From Baffinella frigidus (lineage: Eukaryota > Cryptophyceae > Cryptomonadales > Baffinellaceae), in assembly GCA_026770585.1 (NCBI GenBank), contig MU646752.1:57934-72893 (forward strand): a stretch of DNA of 14,960 nt, read 5' to 3'. The notes beneath the pieces were generated by a model. That model saw only the letters and a list, made by a program, of their open reading frames with translations. It had not been told where the DNA came from and searched no databases. Positions 1-6,937 of this stretch are shown here, piece after piece. How positions within the stretch are numbered: the stretch's first letter is position 1; every line of letters begins with the position of its first letter. The translations under genes and the position numbers were made by a program.

Positions 1-205
1 GACCAATGAGATTGTACTCGCGAGTAACGACACACGCTGCCCCCAGAGCGGTCCTGGGCTCTTGGGAACCACCCTGGAGGCATCTTATGGGCAAATTGAT
101 GGTTTCTTAGGTCAACTCCCATATGGGAGATTGACTTACGGTTTGTCTCCAAGTTGACTCCAGGGTGATAGGGGCCGGGTCAGCCCCCCGTGTCCTGTAA
201 CCATG
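1..205. other. Unassigned left edge
   Basis: No gene is seen. A stretch at about 17-45 (beginning TACTCGCGAGT) resembles 5065-5093, where 24 of 29 bases match by eye, so part of this edge is repeat DNA shared with the window interior. The rest shows no recognised structure. If the bromodomain gene has further 3' exons they would lie here or beyond the window. Confidence 0.4.
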
Positions 206-480
206 CCCTAAACCCAAAACCCAAAACCCTGAACCCTAAACCCTAGACCCTAAATCCTAAACCCTAAACCCTAACCCTAAACCCTAAACCCTAAACCCCA
301 AATTATAAACCCCCGCAGCCATACCGCCCTCCCTCCCTCCCTAAACACTAAACCCCAAAGCCTAAACCCTAAACCCCAAACCCTAAACCCCAAACTCTAG
401 ACCCTGAACCCTAAACCCCAAACCCCAAACCCTAAACCCTAGACCCTAAACCCCAAACCCCAAACCCAAAACTCTGAAGC
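206..480. repeat. Interstitial telomere-like block, CCCTAAA orientation
   Basis: The block has many perfect and near-perfect CCCTAAA units mixed with variants such as CCCCAAA, CCCTAGA, CCCTGAA and CCCAAAA. A short unrelated piece containing CCCTCCCT interrupts it near 305-342. The unit is the Arabidopsis-type telomere repeat read on its C-rich strand. The high share of variants indicates an old, non-terminal tract rather than an active telomere end. Confidence 0.93.
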
Positions 481-551
481 ATCAACCGTCGAGGGCAAGA
501 CCGAGGGCAGTATAACCTGCTCAAAGCGCGTGGGGATTTTATCCCAAGCCC

Positions 552-620
552 TCTGAATCGGTACGGAGTCATTCTAAATCTGTACGGAGGCAAGGATATT
601 CCAAATCTGTACGGAGGCGT
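552..620. repeat. Short tandem repeat, ATCTGTACGGAGGC-like
   Basis: Three imperfect units carrying (A)ATC(G/T)GTACGGAG lie in tandem with spacing of about 20 to 27 bases. They overlap the possible end of the last bromodomain exon on the other strand. Residues read there are therefore repeat-derived and unlikely to be conserved protein. Confidence 0.7.
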
Positions 621-1651
621 CCGGTACAAAACCGGGACGTGCTCCACGCAGGGCCCTTCGGGGGGTAATCCAGCGTCGTTCTTGGAGCCATCCGGGTCTA
701 GGGGTTATGGCGCCCGTCGAATCCAGCCTCGGGTGGAAGACCTGCTCGAACAGCGTGGAGATCTTCTTGGCGCATGTCCAGACAAAGTCGCCCTCCTGCT
801 TGAAGGTATTGCGTTAGTGGTTGGTCACTGGTAAGTCAGTGGTTGATCACTTGGTATCAAGTTAGTGCTTGATCACGGTATTAAGTTAGTATTAGTGGTT
901 GATCACGGTATTAAGTTAGTATTAGTGGTTGATCACTTTGCAAAAGGCGTCCCTAGCCTTGCGAAGTATCATCGAGGTCCATGAACAGGGTAATAAAGAA
1001 GAAGAGGCAGACCTTATTCGGGGAAACCTGTTTTTCTTCCATTTCCTGGTAACGAAAAGAACTATCCAATTTCTTCAATATTACTAATAAAAACGAATTG
1101 TGTAGCAATTGTTTTTGCCAGGAAATGAAAGAAAACTAGATTTCTCCGGATCCATACAGCAGGCTACGAAGGGATTTTCGGGCGCTGAGAACCCGAGTTT
1201 CCGTTACCTTATCCGAAGGAACCCCCCTATGTCCCTGCGGGTGGCCTACTGTAGGGTCCTAGGTGTTATCGCTCAGGGGTTGTTCAAAATCCCTTCGAAG
1301 TCCGCTGTGTGGTCTGCTTTAGGACCGCTCACCACACGGTGGGCTACGAGGGTTTTGTGAGTAACCCATAAGCGATATGTGAATAACCCATGAGCGATTC
1401 TGTATCACACGGTGGGCTACGAGGGTTTCGGATACACTAGATTTAGTGCGGTGTGTGGAAGACCTGATTGAAGAGCATGGCGTTGTCGAAGGTGAGGCGG
1501 ACGTCCGCTGCGAACTGCTCGTTGCTCGTGTACTCCCCCCCCTGTGCGCAGAGGCCGGACGCCGAGCCGTGTGGGTGTCAAGTCTTCTCTCTCTCTGTCT
1601 CTCTGTCTCTCTCTTTCTGTCTACCCTCTCTCTCTCTCTCTCTCTCACACA

Positions 1652-1699
<48 letters not shown>

Positions 1700-3297
1700 A
1701 ACTCTCGCGTTCAGAGTCTAGACAGCGAGGATTCAGAGGCTAGACAGCGCGGATTCAGAGGCTAGACAGCGCGCGTCGAGAGTCTAGAAAGGGGCGCGAC
1801 AACGCGTTGTCGAACGTGAAGCGGCCGTCAACTGCAAACTTCTCGTTGCTTCCGTACTCCCCGGCCTCTGCGCCCGCGCGTTCAGAGTCTAGAAAGCGTG
1901 CGTTTAGAGTGTAGAGATCGCGCGTTTAGGGTTTAGGGTCAGGGGCTAGGGTTTAGGGTTCAGGCTTCAGGGTTTAGGGTGCAGGGTTCAGGGATTATGG
2001 TTTGTGTTTTAGGGTTTAGTGTGCTGGGTTGCGTGCGCGCGATCTTAGGGGCTAGAGGTTAGGGGTTAGCGTATAGGGTTTAGGGTTTAGTGTCGAGTTT
2101 AGGGGTGTGCGCAACCGCACAATGTCGTGAAATTTTTGACAGGGTGTACGCCTGCCGTAGGTATAACAAAATGAAAGGATGCTAACTCGACGTGCGGAAC
2201 GCCCCGGACCCTCGGCGGCCCTCTGTCACGCCCTGCTTTACACCACTCGGGATGACCGACTATTCTCAAGTTGGCATGCCGGGTTTGCGGTACAAACCCT
2301 TCAACTTTCGAGCGGAAAAGGGCCCGGGATTGTCAGTGAGCCCAACTAGACAGAGACAGAGCTAGAACCTCCCCGACCCACTTAGCAGCCACTGGGGGCT
2401 TCACGGATACAGTCCATCTAAACTATGTGTACTAGAATCGTATCCATAGCCCTGGAATTCTAACCGCATTTCACCCGGATATCCGGGGGGGGGGAACTCG
2501 GTCGCTGCTAAGTTAATTTCGGACCAAGACAGAATCTGTCCCGCCATCTTAGGCTCCCCACGCGGAAGATAAGGGTGTATATGCTATTTTAGGCATCAAA
2601 TAATTCTATCTTACGACTTTTTATCAGGACAGATTCTGGTATGGTCCGAGATGAAAGTGGCCTGCTCGATCCTCGCAATCACGCCCGGCCGATTTGCAGA
2701 GGAGGGGGCGTCCCAAAGGCAGCGACCGCTGGGATGGCACGGTTCAGGGTCAGCCATTGCTTGCACGCGACCCGCGCGTTTGGCCGCTGTGGACGCTCCC
2801 CCGTGGCGGGAGGCGGGCGCGGCTGATGTCCAGGCTTAGAAGGCTTAGAAGCGTTCCGGCAGCAGGTGTCGGGGAGACGCGGGTGAGGGGGGGGTTGTTG
2901 CTGGCGCCGAGGGAGGGGCGGCGTGTAGGAGCACCTGGAGTTTTTTCCGCACGGTGCCGATGTCCATCGGGCGCGTGATCACTCTGGGGTAGTCAGGGAT
3001 GTTGAGGGTGACGTGGTCGACGGGCTCCATAAAGATGTTGACATCCCGGTGCTTGATCAGCTTCGACAGCACTGTCTTGCACATCTCCGTGCTGATGCCG
3101 CCGCCGCCGCCCCCCCCCCCGCCCCCCCCGCTTCCGCCACCGCCACCGCCGCGGTTGAAATCACTGCCCAAGCCTTTCTTCTTTTTCTTCTTCGCGCTGC
3201 CTCCCAAGTCGCCGCCCATCCCGCCGTCCGCGTTCATGCGCGCGCTTTCCTCACCCGCATCACCCCCCTCCGACGTGCGCCCGCGCTTACTCGACAT
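574..3297 (-). CDS. BET/GTE-type bromodomain protein, three-exon model
   Basis: Bromodomains bind acetyl-lysine on histones; BET/GTE proteins act in the nucleus as transcription regulators. Model: exons 3297-2935, 1541-1464 and 795-574, joined CAG|GTGCTC..CACAG|GGG and CAG|GTCTTC..AGCAG|GAG, all phase 0, 220 residues. Exon 1 has a KKKKKK run (residues 36-41), a Gly run (50-67) and the first half of the domain: C73, FMEPVD (89-94), DYPRVITRPMDIGTV (102-116). Exon 2 (122-147) gives FAADVRLTFDNAMLFN, whose last Asn (146) is the expected acetyl-lysine contact. Exon 3 gives EGD, then TLFEQVFHP, matching helix C of plant GTE proteins. The spacing fits BRD4 and GTE domains without gaps that need explaining. 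The WPF shelf is changed: N-I-F replaces W-P-F. No ET domain is seen. Residues after about 172 look unlike protein, so the stop at 576-574 may be false: the gene is either short, truncated, or continued past the window. Confidence 0.82.
816..936. repeat. 30-bp tandem repeat in intron 2
   Basis: Two perfect 30-bp units, starting GGTATTAAGTTAGTATTAG and ending GATCAC, occupy 877-906 and 907-936. Degenerate units with TTAGTG and GATCAC lie before them from about 816. The array falls in intron 2 of the bromodomain gene (796-1463), within about 20 bases of the exon 3 acceptor. Confidence 0.85.
1167..1297. repeat. Foldback element in intron 2
   Basis: Perfect 12-bp inverted arms, CGAAGGGATTTT at 1167-1178 and its complement at 1286-1297, enclose about 107 bases. 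The interior holds CCTACTGTAGGGTCCTAGG (from 1245), which also sits inside the unrelated-ended foldback at 5181-5301. It is probably a small non-autonomous element, but target-site duplications were not identified. Confidence 0.6.
1333..1428. repeat. 23-bp direct repeat
   Basis: An identical 23-bp sequence, beginning CACACGGTGGGCTACGAG, is found at 1333-1355 and 1406-1428, 73 bases apart. The bases between also repeat weakly (GTGAGTAACCCATAAGCG against GTGAATAACCCATGAGCG). This points to local tandem duplication inside intron 2. Confidence 0.85.
1586..1697. repeat. (CT)n/(AC)n microsatellite in intron 1
   Basis: The plus strand is an almost unbroken CTCTCT tract with short ACACAC inserts at about 1647-1654 and 1686-1699. 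It lies just upstream of exon 2 (in the sense of the minus-strand gene), so the transcribed strand reads GAGAGA. Long open frames through it in all three frames are an effect of the repeat. Confidence 0.95.
1713..1789. repeat. 22-bp tandem repeat in intron 1
   Basis: Units begin AGAG(T/G)CTAGACAGCG and recur every 22 bases at 1713, 1735 and 1757, with a partial unit at 1779. Related pieces (AGAGTCTAGAAAGCG, AGAGTGTAGAGATCG) continue at about 1883-1922, on the far side of the decayed exon copy. The exon copy is therefore embedded in this array. Confidence 0.85.
1803..1866 (-). pseudogene. Decayed duplicate of bromodomain exon 2
   Basis: Read on the minus strand this gives GEYGSNEKFAVDGRFTFDNA, against GEYTSNEQFAADVRLTFDNA in exon 2 (1541-1464). 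The DNA is alike over about 60 bases, then diverges before the acetyl-lysine-binding Asn. It carries V-to-G and L-to-F changes in the core DVRLTF motif. A nearby AG (GCGCAG) would give the wrong phase for exon 1, and no good donor follows. It is best read as a non-functional tandem exon copy inside intron 1, not an alternative exon. Confidence 0.8.
1921..2105. repeat. Interstitial telomere-like block, TTTAGGG orientation
   Basis: Degenerate TTTAGGG units (GTTTAGGGTTTAGGG, CTAGGGTTTAGGGTTCAGG and many TTCAGGG variants) fill 1921-2015. A second group at about 2045-2105 follows a GCGTGCGCGCGATC interruption. The tract lies in intron 1 of the bromodomain gene. Its orientation is opposite to that of the 206-480 block, so the two blocks face each other across about 1.4 kb. 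Confidence 0.93.
2106..2518. other. Intron 1 sequence without recognised features
   Basis: This stretch shows no exon, no repeat of note and no open frame that looks coding. A short palindrome CGGATATCCG near 2477 and a following G run (GGGGGGGGG) are the only marks. It is treated as intron 1 of the bromodomain gene. Confidence 0.5.
2519..2650. repeat. Foldback element in intron 1
   Basis: Arms of about 22 bases, CGGACCAAGACAGAATCTGT near 2519 and its imperfect complement at 2627-2650, enclose about 85 mostly AT-rich bases. This AT-rich interior stands out from the GC-rich surroundings, as expected for a small inserted element. No protein is encoded. Confidence 0.65.
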
Positions 3298-3978
3298 TCT
3301 GACACACCAAAAGCGAAATCCAGCCGCTCCCCGCCCCGCTTCCTCCCCTTGTCTCTTCCGAAGAGGCTCCTCTCAAGGGACCAGCCAGAGCAAAAGCGCG
3401 CGCGGAGCGCTCGGCTCCCGTCGACAACGCAACGGAGCGCGCGCCCGCTGCCCGGCGGCGAAAATGCGCTGGGTGGGGCGGGGAACCGGCCACCCCACGA
3501 GGCTGCCCGCTTCCACGAACAGAGGCTCCCGTGGCCCGAGGTCTGCAAACAAACCCGCCCAGCCTGCCCTTCTCAATTGCGAGCTGTCTCAAATGTCAAC
3601 GCGTAAAACCTTTTAGATCTCAAAAGTGGCCACGAAGCTCAGAGTTGGTCACGTGTCGACACGGAAAGCGTGTAGACACGTGACCAAACAAAACAGCGAA
3701 ATCTATTCCTGAAACATGTCCGTGTCTCACCTTGCCCCCCCCCCCAGCAACCCCGGGCGTGTTGACCTTGATCCCTTGCTGAGCAAGGGCGGAGAGGGCA
3801 GACTTCCCACCCCCGCCCTCCTCTTGACCCTCTTTCACCCTGTGCTTCGAGCGGGATCCGGGCCTTGCTGCCATCACCATCCCTCAATCACTTGCGTGCG
3901 GCCTAGCCTGGCCTGGCTGACCCCGGTTGCTCTTTGCCCGTGCGCAGGTTCGCTCTCCTCCGCCAGACGCGGCAGCTT
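3234..3978. repeat. Left arm of a large inverted duplication
   Basis: This arm is the reverse complement of 6111-6845. It covers the first 21 codons of the bromodomain gene and about 680 bp upstream. In the parts compared by eye the arms differ only by scattered single bases, plus about 12 bases near 3780 (GCTGAGCAAGG side) missing from the other arm. Identity stops sharply at AAGCTGC (outer end) and CATGA (coding end). The near identity indicates recent duplication or ongoing gene conversion. Confidence 0.95.
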
Positions 3979-4528
3979 CTCGCCTCCACGGTTGCACGCC
4001 CTTCGTTTTTGTGCGCTGTGACTTGCCTGGCCCCCCATGTCTGGCCTGGCTTCCCTTGGGACGATTTCTTGCAGACTGTGGACAGCAGCTGCTTCGGCTG
4101 AACTCTATGCAGCAGTTTACCTGCCCTAGATGTCGTTGAGCTAAATATGAGTCGGTCGTTGAACATTTCGACCTTTTGCGTCATTGGATCGCTCTCAAGG
4201 CTTTGTTTTGCGGGTACGGTGGGGGCTGCCACGTCTCAGCATCTGGCTGAGCAGACCTCTTCACACTCGAAACCGGGCAAGTGGGGGTTTCCTGGAAGGG
4301 TTTCTGTCCACCCTGTCGAGAGGTGTGCCTCCAGTCGTACCAAGCGCGCTAGCAGCGGGTTGAGCCAGCTGCCGGTTGCACTTTCCCCCGATTTCCGATT
4401 TTGCAGGGAGGGTTCTGCTCCCAGCACATCACAGCGCGCGCACGTCTCGAGGCAGCGGTAGTTCGGCGCAGAGCTCGGCTGAGGTGCGGGATGAATCAGT
4501 GACGTCCGGTTTCTGGAGGCAGGAGGAC
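3298..4528 (-). promoter_or_regulatory. Putative promoter and 5' region of the bromodomain gene
   Basis: This is the 5' flank of the ATG at 3297, which has A at position -3. It contains a large CACGTG hairpin (3645-3687) and a C run near 3736. No TATA box or start site can be assigned with confidence. If the small exon candidate at 4529 on the plus strand is real, this would be a shared divergent promoter. The part to 3978 is duplicated at 6111-6781. Confidence 0.45.
3645..3687. promoter_or_regulatory. Hairpin with two CACGTG boxes, copy 1
   Basis: Two 18-base arms (TTGGTCACGTGTCGACAC and its complement, one mismatch) flank a 7-base loop. Each arm carries CACGTG, the core of the G-box/E-box bound by bZIP and bHLH factors in plants and other eukaryotes. 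It lies about 350 bases upstream of the bromodomain ATG. A regulatory role is inferred from sequence only. Confidence 0.55.
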
Positions 4529-4620
4529 ATGGACGCGCACTCCGCGAACGGCCTCACCACCAACTGGCCCATCGACTCCAACGATTCCCCCGCGGGCAAC
4601 AACCAGCAGTCCTGCACCGC
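4529..4620 (+). CDS. Candidate first exon, unknown product
   Basis: An ATG at 4529 opens 30 codons rich in Asn, Ser and Asp (starting MDAHSANGLTTNW) that end at a consensus donor, CACCGC|GTGAGT, in phase 2. The codons are C/G-ending like those of RPL12. It would be divergent from the bromodomain gene. An in-phase acceptor at 4790 (CCGCAG|TG) opens a frame to 5121, but that frame runs through repeat DNA and is not believed. I do not recognise the product. It could equally be a chance frame. Confidence 0.22.
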
Positions 4621-5180
4621 GTGAGTCCCCGCCCCCCGGGCCCTCATTTTTTTTCGTCGTTCTGGTCGACGGACTTGACCCCTGCTTGAAACCGGGGCGA
4701 CTCGGGGCTCCGTCAGACCATCTCCGAAGACTGCACCCCCGCATGCGTTGTTGCTCTTTCATACCTGTGGTACTCGGGCTCCTGCCGCAGTGTGCTGCCC
4801 TGCACTCGGCCTGAGCTTTCTGCGGTCATGCGATGTGGTGACTACAGGCCACCACCAGCCCGTAGCAGCTTTTACCGGATCCTTGCAAGAATCCGGGAAT
4901 GGGATTCTTTTTTTATTTGTTCGTACGACCCTACGGTAGGAGGGGAGGCCCGAGGGACCTGGGAATTGCTGACGGGGAGATTCAAGGAGATATCCTTGGA
5001 GTGGCTGAAAATTGCTACAGTACCCGACCCGGGTATACGCTGCCACGGGTTGCTGGTGGGGTGTTACTCGCGAGTGCTGACACGCACCGCCCCTACGGAG
5101 CTCCTAGCCTCTCAGAAATAGCCCCACTGTATGGACCTGGGACTCTGCGTGGCGTTCTTCGCGACTATCCCCTGTCCGTG
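4621..5180. other. No recognised gene; repeat remnants
   Basis: The interior between the inverted arms holds a CCTACGGTAGG palindrome at 4930-4940 and a piece at 5065-5093 shared with the left edge of the window. Both occur elsewhere as repeat parts. No protein family is recognised in any frame. Confidence 0.4.
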
Positions 5181-5301
5181 TACAGGGGTACCTCGCTCAT
5201 AAGAAACTTCCCCCCCCCTAGGACCACCATAGGGCCCTAGGCGTGGTCCTACTGTAGGGTCCTAGGGGGCGGCGGTTTCTTATGAGCGAGGTACCCCTGT
5301 A
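5181..5301. mobile_element. TA-flanked foldback element (CAGGGGTACC ends), copy 1
   Basis: Inverted ends TACAGGGGTACCTCGCTCAT, continuing for about 30 bases, close a 121-bp unit that is palindromic almost throughout. The interior contains CCTACTGTAGGGTCCTAGG. It is flanked by TA on both sides, as in elements that insert at TA, although TA is also part of the palindrome. It codes for nothing, so it would be a miniature, non-autonomous element. Other copies are at 10004, 10899 and 11048. Confidence 0.8.
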
Positions 5302-6110
5302 TCCCCTGTCCGTGTAAACGGTGCCATCCCTCCGGCAGGTACGGCACCCCCGAGGACTGCCTTTCCAGCACCGGCAACTAAGCTGGTCTCACTTAGAACC
5401 TCCTCGCGGGTCTCGTCGCATTCTCCGCAGATGGTGTACGGACGTATGTAGTGTAGGACGGGCCCGCCTCGGGGCAGGAAACCCGGGACGAGTTTTGCCC
5501 GAAGGGGTCCAGGGTAAAAGTAAACTCCCAAAAAATCAGCGGAAGCAGTTTGCGGTCTAGAAGCTTGTGCGGCATCGTCCCAGGGAAGCCCAGGCGTGCC
5601 ACGCAAAAATCTTGGGCTGAGCGCTCAGCCCAGGCCAAAGCCGAATTCGGCTTTGGTCAAAAGTCCTCAATTTCTCGGAGAATTTCTTGATGAGTCTCCA
5701 AAAGTGGCCGATTTGTGAACCCTTAAGTGGTGGGTAGCCTCATACAAATCTTGGAAAGACTTGTTTGCTCCCACGTCGGTCTTGAGTAGACTCTTGCATG
5801 GTGGGAGAGGCAGGTGAGTGACAGAGCATCAACACGAAGGTACGCAACCTCTGAGGACAGCAGAAGGAGAAAGGTGCGTTTATTTAATTTTATTACGGAT
5901 TGACCATGTATGGCCACCATGTATTCCCTTGCTCCAATCTTCCGTATGGAAGGGATTCAAGCCCGCCAGCCACATTGCGGTGTGAGAGTAGTAGCAGTTG
6001 ATGACTGTTCAAAAGGCTGGGGGGCCTCTCGAGGTCTTTTCTGAGAGTATTAAAGAAGAAGAAGTATTCCCTTCCGTGAAGGCCTTGTAAGACTTGGGCC
6101 TGAACATCAC
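5302..6110. other. No recognised gene; paired palindromes
   Basis: Two perfect palindromes stand side by side: 5613-5632 (TGGGCTGAGCGCTCAGCCCA) and 5635-5656 (22 bp centred on GAATTC). A CCTTAAGTGGTGGGTAG piece at 5721 resembles an end of the foldback near 8858. A minus-strand frame near 5430-5480 reads ICGEC, but no domain is supported. The remainder has no recognised content. Confidence 0.5.
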
Positions 6111-6845
6111 AAGCTGCTGCGTCTGGCGGAGGAGAGCGAACCTGCGCACGGGCAAAGAGCAACCGGGGTCAGCCAGGCCAGGCTAGGCCGCACGCAAGTG
6201 ATTGAGGGATGGTGATGGCAACAAGGCCCGGATCCCGCTCGAAGCACAGGGTGAAAGAGGGTCAAGAGGAGGGCGGGGGTGGGAAGTCTGCCCTCTCCGC
6301 CAAGGGATCAAGGTTAACACGCCCGGGGTTGTTGGGGGGGGGGGCAAGGTGAGACACGGACATGTTTCAGGAATAGATTTCGCTGTTTTGTTTGGTCACG
6401 TGTCTACACGCTTTCCGTGTCGACACGTGACCAACTCTGAGCTTCGTGGCCACTTTTGAGATCTAAAAGGTTTTACGCGTTGACATTTGAGACAGCTCGC
6501 AATTGAGAAGGGCAGGCTGGGCGGGTTTGTTTGCAGACCTCGGGCCACGGGAGCCTCTGTTCGTGGAAGCGGGCAGCCTCGTGGGGTGGCCGGTTCCCCG
6601 CCCCACCCAGCGCATTTTCGCCGCCGGGCAGCGGGCGCGCGCTCCGTTGCGTTGTCGACGGGAGCCGAGCGCTCCACGCGCGCTTTTGCTCCGACTCGTC
6701 CCTTGAGAGGAGCCTCTTCGGAAGAGACAAGGGGAGGAAGCGGGGCGGGGAGCGGCTGGATTTCGCTTTTGGTGTGTCAGAATGTCGAGTAAGCGCGGGC
6801 GCACGTCGGAGGGGGGTGATGCGGGTGAGGAAAGCGCGCGCATGA
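6111..6845. repeat. Right arm of the large inverted duplication
   Basis: This is the inverted copy of 3234-3978, carrying the bromodomain gene's upstream region and its first 21 codons on the plus strand. Differences seen include a 12-base deletion near 6299 and a few substitutions, for example CGACTCGTCCC where the other arm reads TGGCTGGTCCC. The region between the arms is 2132 bp. Confidence 0.95.
6392..6434. promoter_or_regulatory. Hairpin with two CACGTG boxes, copy 2
   Basis: Inverted copy of the hairpin at 3645-3687, unchanged in the bases compared. It lies upstream of the truncated start codon copy at 6782, at the same distance as in the intact gene. Confidence 0.5.
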
Positions 6846-6937
6846 GCGTGGATGGTGCCGACACGGACATATTTCATGAATGGATTTCGCTTTTATGTTT
6901 GGTCACGTGTCTACACACTTTTCATGTCGACACGTGA
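6782..6937 (+). pseudogene. Truncated 5' copy of the bromodomain gene
   Basis: The first 21 codons are the same as in the bromodomain gene at 3297 (start MSSKRGRTSEGGDAG). The match fades over the next few codons (SVDG for NADG) and the frame then enters the third promoter copy, ending at a TGA at 6935. The Lys run, Gly run and bromodomain are all missing. If transcribed from the duplicated promoter it would give a 51-residue peptide or a non-coding transcript. No function is inferred. Confidence 0.85.

Noticed and set aside
816-936. CRISPR-like array
   Set aside because: The units abut with no unique spacers, and the setting is a eukaryotic intron.
1446-1765. Overlapping plus-strand open frames rich in Ser/Leu
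   Set aside because: They are readings of the (CT)n tract and overlap bromodomain exon 2 on the other strand.
1803-1866. Use of the duplicate exon 2 as a mutually exclusive alternative exon
   Set aside because: The phase does not fit exon 1, the core residues are damaged and the acetyl-lysine Asn segment is missing.
2999-3616. Long plus-strand frames with Pro or Ala runs
   Set aside because: They are the antisense of the Gly and Lys runs and promoter of the bromodomain gene; no family match.
4792-5121. Plus-strand frame that could follow the 4529 exon in phase
   Set aside because: It passes through CCTACGGTAGG and the TACTCGCGAGT piece, both repeat parts, so openness is not evidence of a gene.
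5280-5606. Minus-strand frame with IRPYTICGEC, briefly like an eIF2-beta zinc finger
   Set aside because: There is only one CxxC pair, no second pair and no flanking similarity, and the frame ends inside a foldback element.
6463-6877. Minus-strand frames of about 135 codons, matched by similar frames at 3287-3616
   Set aside because: The same frames appear in both arms because the DNA is duplicated. They oppose the gene direction and have no recognised domain.
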